This document shows positions 44,883-53,814 of a DNA stretch of 64,000 bases, one piece after another. Numbering within the stretch: the stretch's first letter is position 1; each line of letters opens with the position of its first letter. Source of the stretch: Photobacterium obscurum (lineage in GTDB: Bacteria; Pseudomonadota; Gammaproteobacteria; Enterobacterales; Vibrionaceae). Both the position numbers and the translations under genes were made by a program. The stretch lies in the NCBI RefSeq assembly GCF_026191635.1, contig NZ_JAKRRW010000012.1, positions 62,001-126,000 on the forward strand, in the 5' to 3' direction. The notes under the pieces were generated by a model, which saw nothing but the letters and a program-made list of their open reading frames with translations, ran no database searches and was not told the origin of the DNA.

Positions 44883-46180
44883 TAGAATCGTCCTTTAAGA
44901 TTTAATAAAATCATACAGTTATCGGCCAAGCTTCGGTAGGCCGACTGCTTGTCTCCAGTCACAAAACGGGCAGCAATTTCGACATCGAACTGCACAGCGC
45001 CCGTATCAACCGCAGAATAGTTAAGCCACTGTGTGGCAATCATGCCGTTATCTTGGGGGGAATACAGCACGTCCAAGGTTGGCGTTAGCTCATGCAGCCA
45101 TGCCATATTTTGTGACCAGCTCCATTGCTGCCAGGCACTTCTGTCGAGCGTCCAGTGAAACATCACATTATGGCTGACTAAATTCGCCGCTTGGTAACCC
45201 TGGGCATGCGAATATCTCAGCCCATCGGCCATACTTTCCGCTTTTAGTTGGGTCACGCGCAGGTAGGCTTGTTCCCATTCGGTCTTGCTCCAGCTACGAC
45301 TGTCGTACCAATATTCCAGCACAACACTCTGCCCTGATTCATGTGCCCATGTCAGCCCGACTAAACCTTGAGCTCCATCGCTCTGTTTATCTCGCTGTAC
45401 TGGCTCGAGTAGCGAATCTGGGATCGTAAAACTCTCATACTTGTTTTGGTATATTGCTGAAGCATGTAACTCCCAGGCCTCGTCCAGAACCGTAACCCAA
45501 CTTCCGCCCAGCAAACCGCGCCGGACATCATCATAATAGCCGATCCCCTGCCACTCACTGTCACCCGCCAGCCAATAACGCCTGATACCAATACCCTGCT
45601 GTTCACTGCTTTGTTCCAGTTCGGAGCCTTGTTGCGATACCCAGGACGAATCAGCATAGATCAGCGTCCACTCACCGGTGTTCCACCAGCAATCATCAAA
45701 GCAATAATCAAAATAAGAAACTGATACTACTCCCGCCCCTTCCTCGACTTGGATACCAATCGGGTTTCTTCGATAAGGCTTGATAATATCCAGCGGGCGA
45801 TAACCATAGCCGACACCCCAATCAACTCTTACCTTTCCCAACGTAATATCGAGATCCACATCTAAAAATGATGCCGTACCCTGCCAAAACAACTCTTTAA
45901 CCACCAGCTCTGCTTCACTGTCGTTATCTGGTTGGCTGGAGTAGAGATTGTTGCCTTTCAGAGCCAGTACACCGAGCCACTCAAGGTAGCGAAGCTCAAC
46001 ATCCAACAGCGCATTTATCGACTTCTCATTTTCATTCTGGCTATCCGGAAAATACAAACTGCTCTTTAACTTTTGATGCTCGAGGCTAACCATCCAGTCC
46101 CAATTGGCTTCCAGTTGGTTGGCATCGACCAACCTCGGCAGAAGTAAGCTTGCTAACAGGAATACAGTGACTCGGCGCAT
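44882..46180 (-). CDS. Outer-membrane beta-barrel protein of the ABC/LytTR operon
   Basis: A 432-residue secreted protein with a signal peptide (MRRVTVFLLASLLLPRLVDA) and many amphipathic, Trp/Tyr-rich strands, ending ILLNLKGRF with a terminal Phe. This is the form of DUF1302-like or porin-like barrels. The open frame reaches 46270, but ATG 46180 has GGAG eight bases upstream and starts the signal peptide. It is one base from the upstream LolA-like gene and overlaps the kinase gene. In context it may be an outer-membrane outlet or receiver for whatever the ABC exporter moves. Confidence 0.75.
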   Translation of the reverse strand: MRRVTVFLLASLLLPRLVDANQLEANWDWMVSLEHQKLKSSLYFPDSQNENEKSINALLDVELRYLEWLGVLALKGNNLYSSQPDNDSEAELVVKELFWQGTASFLDVDLDITLGKVRVDWGVGYGYRPLDIIKPYRRNPIGIQVEEGAGVVSVSYFDYCFDDCWWNTGEWTLIYADSSWVSQQGSELEQSSEQQGIGIRRYWLAGDSEWQGIGYYDDVRRGLLGGSWVTVLDEAWELHASAIYQNKYESFTIPDSLLEPVQRDKQSDGAQGLVGLTWAHESGQSVVLEYWYDSRSWSKTEWEQAYLRVTQLKAESMADGLRYSHAQGYQAANLVSHNVMFHWTLDRSAWQQWSWSQNMAWLHELTPTLDVLYSPQDNGMIATQWLNYSAVDTGAVQFDVEIAARFVTGDKQSAYRSLADNCMILLNLKGRF

Positions 46181-46181
46181 G

Positions 46182-46973
46182 CTAAAGCTCCGATACACTA
46201 TTTCGTGACAAATAGGCCGGGTTATAGAACTTCGCCTCCAGCGCCATCGGTACAATCTCCTGATACTCAATCACGGTTTTCTTATTGGGCTGAATTCGGT
46301 CTAGCAATGTCATTGAGACGACCCCAGTGAGTGAATCTCGCAGCCCTTTGGTAAACCACGCTTCTTTTGCTAATTTTCCAGAACGTAGGTACAAGTTTGC
46401 CTTAATCGGGAAGTCACTGCCCTGCTCAAGCCAAAGCTCTATCCGCTGATAGCTGGCCCCAGACGTTTTGGCCGTTAGTTCCAGCTGAATAGTGTTCAGG
46501 CTCTCCGTCGATGGTAGCTGCAATTTTGTTTCCTTAACCCATTGGCCTTGGTAGTCCTCACTCCAGGTTAAAGTCGATATGTCGCCAACCGATGCTTCTC
46601 CCAGCAGCTTTTGCATCGGTGTAATGCGGATCGGACGACGACTTTTCGGCATCAGCAGCCAGTAGTTATCACCCAGCATCAGCATTTTCTGTCCTGCCTC
46701 CACCTGCGACTTGAACACCACTAGCGATTCACGATTAGGACGGGTATAAACATTATATTTGCGGGTTTTATCAAGCTCACCGTTTTCATACAGCAACACC
46801 TGTGACACGACTTTTGCAGCATCTGCATCCAAACGATACTGATCTGCACGTTTTAAAATCTCGCCAACTGTCTTTTCCGGTTGTGCATTAACATTACCGG
46901 CCAATAACCCCAGCAAAACCATCAACACTGCTTGTTGAATCCGTTTCCTATTACATACAAACCATTTATACAT
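46182..46973 (-). CDS. LolA-like outer-membrane lipoprotein-sorting family protein
   Basis: A 263-residue periplasmic protein with a signal peptide (about residues 14-31, ending NVNA) and a LolA-like half-barrel: GEILKRADQYR, YNVYTRPNRESLVVFKS, YWLLMPKSRRPIRITPMQKLLGEASVGDI in pieces along residues 35-125. This resembles the DUF4292/LolA_like group annotated as outer-membrane lipoprotein-sorting proteins, which occur next to FtsX-like permeases. ATG 46973 has GGAGG upstream and overlaps the permease stop by 8 bp. It may accept a lipid or lipoprotein from the transporter. Confidence 0.82.
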   Translation of the reverse strand: MYKWFVCNRKRIQQAVLMVLLGLLAGNVNAQPEKTVGEILKRADQYRLDADAAKVVSQVLLYENGELDKTRKYNVYTRPNRESLVVFKSQVEAGQKMLMLGDNYWLLMPKSRRPIRITPMQKLLGEASVGDISTLTWSEDYQGQWVKETKLQLPSTESLNTIQLELTAKTSGASYQRIELWLEQGSDFPIKANLYLRSGKLAKEAWFTKGLRDSLTGVVSMTLLDRIQPNKKTVIEYQEIVPMALEAKFYNPAYLSRNSVSEL

Positions 46974-48267
46974 AAGAGAGTGCCTCCGTAATGGATCTGT
47001 TCGTTCCTTTTCGCGCAGAGAAATAAGCAGCAAGCAGGCAAATGATGAGTACGCTGCCAGTGGCATACGTCACAAGCGGTAATGAAAAATAAACATGAAT
47101 AGGATAACCTTCAGCATGCCCCGGTGGTGGTGGCATGTTAATTTCAACCACCATCAGCAGCAATGTCGTTGCTAGCGTCATCAATCCGCCAATCACCGAA
47201 CCGATCACCGCCAAAAGCCCCGACTCCAGCATAAATCCACCAACAATCTCTCTCGGGTAGCTGCCTAGCGCAGATAAGGTTCCAATCTCCCGGGTTCGCT
47301 CGGTCACCGACATGGTCATGGTATTAAACAGGGAAACGAACACGACCAACCCCATAACCGCTCCCATGATGCCGAATATGCGGTTATACAAGCTCTTCAC
47401 GCTGGTATAGAAAAACGCACGGTCTTGCCAGGGAGTCAGCTCAATCAACTGCTCAGAGTCCATCGCCATGAGTTGGCTATCAATAACCGACAACAGGGCT
47501 TCAGTCTGATCCGTGCTATACAAAAAAACCGATAAAGTGCTGACTTTGTCTGATGCCAGTAACTCTTGCGCTGACTGGATTTGAATATAAAGCTGGCGCT
47601 TATCTAACTCCGGGACACCTGTTGAGTAAGTCCCATGAACCTTAAAGTCGACCGCGTTCAGCGCACCATCACTGGTTGTTACTAATAAGGTTATCCAGTC
47701 CCCCACCTCAACATCCATATTTCTCGCCAAATCAGCACCCAACATCACTTCCGGCTCCAGCGGATCGTAGCGGCTTGATGTGATATCAGATAATGTTTTG
47801 CCTTCTCGCATACCCAAAAAAGGGCCTTTGAGGTCAAACTCTCGGTCGTTGACACCTGTACCGGTAAAAATCGTCGATTTACTGCCATTGGAAATCAGTC
47901 CACTAAAATACACCCGTGGCTGAACGGCACGAACATCGTCGTTTTTCATGAGCACGTTAATCATGGCTCGGGTATGACTCAAACCATTGCTCAGCGGCAT
48001 CTCCTCGTCTTTTTCGAAGTATCCCGGTTGGCTCAGGGTAATATGACCCGTCTCTCTGGCGGTTGACTCTTCAAGTGATTCATAGGTGTACAAGCCAAAC
48101 CCGCCTGCAGACGTCAAAGCAAAGATGGCAATGGCTATGATCATGACGGACAACAGACTACGTCGCCCGTTTCGTAGTAGATTCAGCCATGCTAATTTGA
48201 GGTGGTATGGCATAACCAGGTCTGTCAGGTTACCGCTCCCTAATTTACCAAGTTCTAACTTACCCAT
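46966..48267 (-). CDS. FtsX/LolE/MacB-type ABC transporter permease
   Basis: A 433-residue permease with the type VII layout: one N-terminal helix (AWLNLLRNGRRSLLSVMIIAIAIFALTSAGG split near residues 28-60), a large periplasmic domain (about 65-280) and three C-terminal helices (about 290-420) with the conserved RTREIGTLSALGSYPREI motif near 322. Such proteins power lipoprotein release or periplasmic mechanotransmission rather than transport across the membrane. The frame extends further, but ATG 48267 has AGGAGG at good spacing and overlaps the ATPase gene by 13 bp. Confidence 0.87.
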   Translation of the reverse strand: MGKLELGKLGSGNLTDLVMPYHLKLAWLNLLRNGRRSLLSVMIIAIAIFALTSAGGFGLYTYESLEESTARETGHITLSQPGYFEKDEEMPLSNGLSHTRAMINVLMKNDDVRAVQPRVYFSGLISNGSKSTIFTGTGVNDREFDLKGPFLGMREGKTLSDITSSRYDPLEPEVMLGADLARNMDVEVGDWITLLVTTSDGALNAVDFKVHGTYSTGVPELDKRQLYIQIQSAQELLASDKVSTLSVFLYSTDQTEALLSVIDSQLMAMDSEQLIELTPWQDRAFFYTSVKSLYNRIFGIMGAVMGLVVFVSLFNTMTMSVTERTREIGTLSALGSYPREIVGGFMLESGLLAVIGSVIGGLMTLATTLLLMVVEINMPPPPGHAEGYPIHVYFSLPLVTYATGSVLIICLLAAYFSARKGTNRSITEALSYV

Positions 48268-48953
48268 CTCATTGCCTCCTGCAGGATCTTCCCGTCCAGT
48301 AATTCGATTGTTCGGTCGCAATGTTCGGCCATACGAGGATCATGGGTCGCTACGATAAACGTTGTTCCCTGTTCGTGACCAAGCTCCTTCATGATGTCGA
48401 TTACCCCATTGGCGGTCTGGCTGTCCAAACTGGCAGTCGGCTCATCGGCAATCACCAAACTTGGCTGATGCACCAGTGCCCGGGCAATCGCCACCCGTTG
48501 CTGCTGTCCCCCAGATAGGTGATCCGGTCGATGGTCGATATACTTCCCAAGGCCAACCTTTTCCAGCATTTGTTTGGCCTGACGCTGTTGTTCTTGCTTG
48601 GTAAGCCCATTGAGATGCAACGGATAAGCGACGTTTTCCAACGCCGTCATCACCGGCACGAGATTGAACTTTTGAAACACGAAGCCTAGCTGGACTCGGC
48701 GAAATGCAGCTGCTTCCAAAGGAGTCTTCGGAGCCGGTTGCATTGATGATGGGTTGGGGCCAAATAGCACTTCCCCCTGATAGTCCATATCCAGCAAGCC
48801 AAGTACATTCAGCAAAGTACTTTTCCCTGAACCTGACGGCCCGCACAGTGCCACCATTTCCCCACGCCCGACAGAGCCTGACACTCCGTTTAAGGCATGA
48901 ACGTCCTGTTTTCCCAACAAATAACGCTTCTGAATCATAGAGAACTGAATCAT
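48255..48953 (-). CDS. ABC transporter ATP-binding protein (LolD/MacB type)
   Basis: A 232-residue ATPase: Walker A GPSGSGKS at 38-45, Q-loop VFQKFNLVPVMTALENVAYPL near 86, signature LSGGQQQRVAIARAL near 140, Walker B LVIADEPTASLD near 160, and the switch histidine ATHDPRM. The MacB/LolD-family extension is short. The frame reaches 48986; ATG 48953 is preceded by GGAGAAAGGT and gives a normal N-terminus. It partners the adjacent FtsX-like permease. Confidence 0.92.
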   Translation of the reverse strand: MIQFSMIQKRYLLGKQDVHALNGVSGSVGRGEMVALCGPSGSGKSTLLNVLGLLDMDYQGEVLFGPNPSSMQPAPKTPLEAAAFRRVQLGFVFQKFNLVPVMTALENVAYPLHLNGLTKQEQQRQAKQMLEKVGLGKYIDHRPDHLSGGQQQRVAIARALVHQPSLVIADEPTASLDSQTANGVIDIMKELGHEQGTTFIVATHDPRMAEHCDRTIELLDGKILQEAMRWVS

Positions 48954-48963
48954 ACCTTTCTCC

Positions 48964-49617
48964 CTAGGCCTCAGTGATTGATACACGGGCTTTCTGTGTT
49001 AGGGGATGGTTTGCATCATTGCGCTCCATTACGGCTAGCCACGTTTTAGCCTGAGGCAAATCTTCAGCCCGAATAGCCGCCTCGATGGCATAGCCGTATA
49101 TCCAAGCAGTCGCTGCAAATGGCGCCTGCGAAAACTCCGGTTGGGCTAACAAGGAAAGGTAGATATCGTAACCACGCTCGAAGCGGTTAAACATATCAGG
49201 TAGCAAAGTGTATGTAGACGCTGAAATGGCCTGAGTCAGATAGGATTCCGGCACCCCTTGCAGTACCTGTTGCTCTTGCAGCGGAATGGGATTAGCAGCG
49301 AGTAGGTTGAGCCCTTTATCTATTTTTGCCAACCCCTGCTCGACATATTTCATCGCCGTCCAGGGCATCCAGGCATCACGGCCCTTTAATGTTTCGGCGC
49401 TACCTAAATAGGCTAATGTGACGGGCTTAGCCCCTTCCCTTTCAATGAGGCTCTCTAGTTGTTGATAAACCGTATCAACTTTGGTTTTATCCCCGGCAGC
49501 CGCTTGATTATACTGGCTGATCATCTCTTCTAATGGAGTGGCTAGCACAAAGGCAGGAGCAAGCAAGAGCATGCTGAACAATACAACCTGTAGCCTGTAA
49601 GTAATCTTCTTTTTCAT
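48964..49617 (-). CDS. Secreted TPR-like helical protein, first gene of the ABC/LytTR operon
   Basis: A 217-residue periplasmic protein with a signal peptide (residues 1-27, ending VLA-TP) and helical, TPR-like content (EEMISQYNQAAAGDKTKVDTVYQQLESL in pieces, then KTWLAVMERNDANHPLTQKARVSITEA in pieces). The open frame extends 22 codons to 49683, but ATG 49617 is preceded by GGAGAGA and begins MKKKITYR. It ends 11 bp before the ATPase start. I do not recognise a named family; a substrate-recruiting or scaffold role is conceivable from the operon only. Confidence 0.75.
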   Translation of the reverse strand: MKKKITYRLQVVLFSMLLLAPAFVLATPLEEMISQYNQAAAGDKTKVDTVYQQLESLIEREGAKPVTLAYLGSAETLKGRDAWMPWTAMKYVEQGLAKIDKGLNLLAANPIPLQEQQVLQGVPESYLTQAISASTYTLLPDMFNRFERGYDIYLSLLAQPEFSQAPFAATAWIYGYAIEAAIRAEDLPQAKTWLAVMERNDANHPLTQKARVSITEA

Positions 49618-50022
49618 TGTCTGTCTCTCCAATTGTTTGGGTATGACGACAAGAATAAACAAGATGATTTGGTGAAAATTCACATTGCGATAAATTGCAA
49701 CTTAGGTGCGCGAATAAGGGAAAATTGCGACTGAATTGTCTTACTCTTTAGAAGACTGCCTATTACGCCTTGAGCGAAATCGGGCATGAGGTGGCGTGGA
49801 GTGTTTGAATACTCATCGATAAATACTTAAAGCCTGAGTTTCATCGCCTCAGTCCAATCATTTTATCCCCTTCTTAAGATGGTCATCGCAAGATAAGATA
49901 TAAATAGCAATGCACTCAAAGTCATATAGTAAATATATTAAGCTAGTATATTTTTATGATTGGATTATCATGATAAATTAAGGCAACTACCATAACGATC
50001 CAACAAGATATAACTAAAAAAT
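49618..50022. other. Divergent intergenic region before the ABC/LytTR operon
   Basis: About 400 bp, AT-rich towards the right, containing no gene. It must hold the operon promoter; I found no convincing LytTR direct repeat or other operator by eye. Confidence 0.5.
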
Positions 50023-51531
50023 ATGCAAGAGCCAAATGAGAGACTAGTAACACTGTTTTGCTATGAAAATAAATCAGCTGGGTTGCTGATGCGAAGCAGC
50101 TTGAATGCTCTATGCAAAGTAGAAGCCTATCACTCAAACCGCAAAGGGGATGTTATTCACCTTTTAGAACATCACTCTATCCAGCTGATGTTCGTTGCTG
50201 GCTCTGAAGAATATATTAAAGAGATATATCACAACATTAATAGTGTATATAAAAACAAAACTCTCGCTGATAACCTCAGAACCATTATCGTTGCAATTCC
50301 AAAAATATTGAATACTCAGTCATTAAACTTCCTTGTAGAACAAGGATACGATCTGATTTTAGATGATAGCTATCAGTTAAGAGATTTTAAAAATAAATTT
50401 TCACCTCTCTATAATAAACTAAAAGCAAGGCGTTTACTGGCAAACAAATTGGAAAAGCTAGAGATAACGGAAAAACTGTATTTGCAGATTGTTATTAAGT
50501 TTATATCCGATCACCGTCTGGTTAAACTTATATTCAAAGATTACATTGAAAGAAAGTACAATATTGCACTCCTTGAAGCTCTCTATAAGAAGACAAATAA
50601 AATTAGTTTATTGACTGAGTTAACACACTACTTTGTCGAGGACACCCGCTCCCAACGTGGTCTTGTATACTCCGCAGAATTATTAAAAACAAACCCCTGG
50701 TCGTTCCGGGCAAACCATACGCTGAGTAAGTATCACATAGCTAAGTCACCAGAAAAATCACTGGCATATTTTTTAAAGACAGATCCAAGTAAGCTGTGTG
50801 AAACAGAGCCTGACTTCATCTTTGAACTGCTGGCAAAAAATAAGTCTAGCCACTCTATTGACATTCTAAATCAATATATTTTAGCACGGAAAGATGCTAT
50901 TTTAGACCTAATTATATCAGCATCAAACCGAAGTTTATACCAACCAAAATTACTGAGAAAGCTTTTTGTAAAAGTGTTAAGCAACAAGCGAATCAAGATA
51001 AATATCACAAAAAAAATAAGTCAAAACCATTCAAAACAAACGGGTTTCGTACTGTCTATTATGCCAATATTGTTGGCGGGAAAATCCTATGCGGCAAGTG
51101 AATTAATAGTACGCGAAATCCGCTCTTTAGAAGATACAGACATATCACCTAAAGAAGCCGTTGTTTATTCGTTGATGTTTTCCCTGCTTGGAAGAAACAG
51201 TTACGCTAAAAAAATTACGTTAGATGACAATCTAGAGGCGATTAGTCAGCTGCAGAAAGATAATATTTCAAAAACATTCGATACATTAGAAAAAGAAGTA
51301 AAATCACAAATTAAAACGATTTTAGCATGCAATAATGCAGACGATATCTTCAATCATTATAAACAATACCCATTGTCTAGCGAATTATTACACGCGACCT
51401 GCTTGTCATTAAACAAATTAGATATAAATGACGATCGATTTAAAAAAGTAATCAATACCTCTATTTTTCTTGAAACATCTGCAGAAAAACGAGATGAATT
51501 GAGGCAGATAAAATCACAAGTATTTAAATGA
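50023..51531 (+). CDS. AT-rich orphan protein, possible receiver-like N-terminus
   Basis: A 502-residue protein rich in Lys, Ile, Asn and Leu and clearly more AT-rich than its neighbours. The first 120 residues have an alternating strand-helix pattern (LVTLFCYENKSAG; IQLMFVAGSEE; LRTIIVAIPKI; YDLILDDSYQLRDF) that looks like a degenerate receiver without obvious phospho-acceptor chemistry. The rest is helical and repeat-like, similar to divergent TPR arrays. No signal peptide or membrane helix is seen. The composition suggests recent acquisition. I do not recognise a family. Confidence 0.7.
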   Translation: MQEPNERLVTLFCYENKSAGLLMRSSLNALCKVEAYHSNRKGDVIHLLEHHSIQLMFVAGSEEYIKEIYHNINSVYKNKTLADNLRTIIVAIPKILNTQSLNFLVEQGYDLILDDSYQLRDFKNKFSPLYNKLKARRLLANKLEKLEITEKLYLQIVIKFISDHRLVKLIFKDYIERKYNIALLEALYKKTNKISLLTELTHYFVEDTRSQRGLVYSAELLKTNPWSFRANHTLSKYHIAKSPEKSLAYFLKTDPSKLCETEPDFIFELLAKNKSSHSIDILNQYILARKDAILDLIISASNRSLYQPKLLRKLFVKVLSNKRIKINITKKISQNHSKQTGFVLSIMPILLAGKSYAASELIVREIRSLEDTDISPKEAVVYSLMFSLLGRNSYAKKITLDDNLEAISQLQKDNISKTFDTLEKEVKSQIKTILACNNADDIFNHYKQYPLSSELLHATCLSLNKLDINDDRFKKVINTSIFLETSAEKRDELRQIKSQVFK

Positions 51532-51679
51532 CAGCAATAGGCTTATAGTTAAGCCTTATTGATTAATTCGTAAATTTCCTTTGCTAGCATATAATTATGG
51601 CTGTAGGAGAATACCAGCTTACTCGAAGGGCGATTTGCTGATATCCCCAAACTGCCTCAAGATGCTTGGGTATAGTACA

Positions 51680-51703
51680 AAACGACAGCTCAAGCTGCCG
51701 TTT
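51680..51703 (-). terminator. Probable terminator of the thioesterase gene
   Basis: On the minus strand AAACGGCAGC, a TTGA loop and GCTGTCGTTT form a 10-bp stem with one G-U pair, followed by a short T run, 11 bp after the stop. Confidence 0.65.
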
Positions 51704-51713
51704 AGGCCGTCGG

Positions 51714-52166
51714 TTAAACCATTTCCTGCTGTACTATTGTGCGGGCTTCTATAGCCTGGATGCTATCAACAAGAAGCTGCGACAGAGTCGCTTTTTGGTT
51801 CGTATTAAAATCAAACATTACAACCTTCGCCGTGCCTGTTGTGGCTACTGCGCCAAGCTTTTGGCTCACAATTGCGTATTCCATCGTAAAACGATCATCT
51901 TTTAGCTCAGAAACACGACTGCCGATATAAAGCGTATCAGGAAAAGTAACCGGTAACTTATAGCAACAACTGGTTTCACTCAATACTGGCCCTACTCCCG
52001 TTTTATGCATTTCTTCCATCAAGGCAACTTCACGAAAATATTCTATTCGAGCCGTTTCAAAATAGCGGAAATACACCACATTATTGACATGATTAAACGC
52101 ATCCATCTCACCCCAGGCAACCGGCACCTTGGTGATCACTGGATACTCATTTAAAAGCTCTTTCAT
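51714..52166 (-). CDS. Hotdog-fold acyl-CoA thioesterase (YbgC/FcbC type)
   Basis: A 150-residue single-domain thioesterase. The motif WGEMDAFNHVNNVVYFRYFETARIEYF (in two parts, residues 18-44) is the 4-hydroxybenzoyl-CoA thioesterase signature with the catalytic Asp (D22). It would hydrolyse acyl-CoA or acyl-ACP; the substrate is not predictable. The ATG at 52166 has AAGGAGC upstream. It is a single gene. Compared with Tol-Pal-associated YbgC, it is outside that cluster, so it is a paralogue. Confidence 0.87.
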   Translation of the reverse strand: MKELLNEYPVITKVPVAWGEMDAFNHVNNVVYFRYFETARIEYFREVALMEEMHKTGVGPVLSETSCCYKLPVTFPDTLYIGSRVSELKDDRFTMEYAIVSQKLGAVATTGTAKVVMFDFNTNQKATLSQLLVDSIQAIEARTIVQQEMV

Positions 52167-52545
52167 CTGTGCTCCTTGCTATAGGTGTAAAATATTGCCG
52201 CCAAAATCAATATGCTCTCCCCGACAAATGAATAGCGGCCTAGAGTATTTAATCTAGACCTGGGATCGTAATTTGGCAAAAATCAATGTTTGTTCTCCGC
52301 TTCACTTCACCAGAAAAGCCCGCCAACTCCACATATCCATAGGCCACCTTGTAGCACGCTAGCGACGTTTTGCATTTTAGCCCCGTCTAGAACTGGTCAA
52401 GATTTCTCCAGTTATGAAAGCGCCGTGTAAATTTCCGCCGAGAAATCGCTAAGCGCCTTATTTTATAAGGGAACAGGGGCTATTTTAGGGTATCCTTAGC
52501 CACCTTTTTTTATCGCTTGGCGGCATATACCGACAAGCTGAAATT
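52167..52545. other. Intergenic region between the thioesterase and membrane-coiled-coil genes
   Basis: About 380 bp between divergent genes. No gene or strong element found. Confidence 0.5.
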
Positions 52546-53634
52546 ATGAACCTGATGGCTCATAGAAACAGAACCAATTTTATGCTTTACAACGAAAATT
52601 TACCGGTACGGTACCCGAAAGGGTCATTTGCGATGTGGACGGTATACAGCTTCACGGGTGCATCCATTTTTGCTTCAATCATTTTCTCTCTGCTACTGTT
52701 TTTGTCGATTGACGAAAATCCGGTTATGCAGCTTCTCTTTGGTGGCCTGGCTGTCATTTTTGAACTGGGTAAGTTTTTTGCCTGGTATGAATTTGGTGAG
52801 CGCCGGGCTCGTCGAAACTATACCGGTGCTTTCTCGGCATTTGCCTTCTATGCGGTTCTCGCAGCGATCTCAATTGGTGGCTCAGTCGGTGGCATAAACA
52901 GCGCAACCAACAAGGCGCAGAGCCATGTCAATGTTCAGCAGAGTAAGATCAATAGTTACAACATGCAGATCGAAGCAATCGAGAAACAAATTGAACTAAA
53001 CAATGTTGCGGCCGAAAAATACATTCAGATGGAGCGGATTGCTACGGGGGTAACCCGTATCCAGCGAGAAAACGACAAGCTACGTCAACAACAGCAAGAT
53101 CTGGCTACCGAACGCGATAGCCTGCCAGTTGTCAGCCAGGGCTCGGTCATTGGCCTTATCGACAGCTTGGCTAAGTCACTCAATGTACAGACCCAGACTG
53201 CGCAGCTAGGCCTGGTTGTTTTCTTATCCGTGCTGCTAGATTTCTTCGCCGCATTCTTTGTTGGCTTGATCGGCGAGGAGCTACGCTTCCGGAACCAGTT
53301 TCGTAGCATGAACCCAATCACCATAAATGCGTTCTCGGCTACCGAACCCAAAGAGCCAGAGCTACTAACAAATCACATGGAAGCCGGTCAGGATGCAGAA
53401 ACCTGTGATATACCCGATATTCAAGCCGAGCCTGAAGCGCCCAAAACGGCTTATGAGAACGTCATAGATGCGCTGAGTAATAACCAAGTCAACTGTACCA
53501 AGCGGGCCGTGACGCGATTTTTGAAGCTCACCAGCGAAGAAGTCGACGACATCTTTAAGCAGTTGCTCGAGGAGGGCATTGTCAGCAAGAAGCCAAACAA
53601 TCACTATCAATGGCACGGTGTAACCGAAAGCTAA
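52546..53634 (+). CDS. Membrane protein with coiled coil and C-terminal winged-helix-like domain
   Basis: A 362-residue protein. Hydrophobic helices lie near 30-55, 62-80 and 97-118, a coiled coil of about 80 residues follows (VNVQQSKINSYNMQIEAIEKQIELNN in pieces, 128-195), and another helix is at 225-245 (VVFLSVLLDFFAAFFVGLIG). The cytoplasmic C-terminus (about 300-355) looks like a winged helix: AVTRFLKLTSEEVDDIFKQLLEEGIVSKK split. The start is uncertain among Met1, Met4 and Met13 as none has a strong ribosome site. I do not recognise a characterised family; homologues seem to be Vibrionaceae hypotheticals. A good terminator follows. Confidence 0.72.
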   Translation: MNLMAHRNRTNFMLYNENLPVRYPKGSFAMWTVYSFTGASIFASIIFSLLLFLSIDENPVMQLLFGGLAVIFELGKFFAWYEFGERRARRNYTGAFSAFAFYAVLAAISIGGSVGGINSATNKAQSHVNVQQSKINSYNMQIEAIEKQIELNNVAAEKYIQMERIATGVTRIQRENDKLRQQQQDLATERDSLPVVSQGSVIGLIDSLAKSLNVQTQTAQLGLVVFLSVLLDFFAAFFVGLIGEELRFRNQFRSMNPITINAFSATEPKEPELLTNHMEAGQDAETCDIPDIQAEPEAPKTAYENVIDALSNNQVNCTKRAVTRFLKLTSEEVDDIFKQLLEEGIVSKKPNNHYQWHGVTES

Positions 53635-53659
53635 CAACTTTCAGATTCTGAATAAACTT

Positions 53660-53694
53660 GCCCGCAGTACGAAAAATCGACTGCGGGCTTTTTT
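53660..53694 (+). terminator. Terminator after the membrane/coiled-coil gene
   Basis: GCCCGCAGT at 53660-53668 and its complement at 53680-53688 enclose an A-rich loop and are followed by six T residues. Confidence 0.9.
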
Positions 53695-53814
53695 ATAAGG
53701 AAAATAAGCCAAAGCAGTCGTTATTTCCGCAATCTAAACTTGCGGCAGATCACAGTTTTATTGTGCGGTGTTTTTTATATGATGAGAAAGTCAGCTTACA
53801 AGGAAATATAAAAT

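Noticed and set aside
48442-48846. 134-codon minus-strand frame inside the ABC ATPase gene
   Set aside because: Overlaps the Walker motifs of the real gene in another frame.
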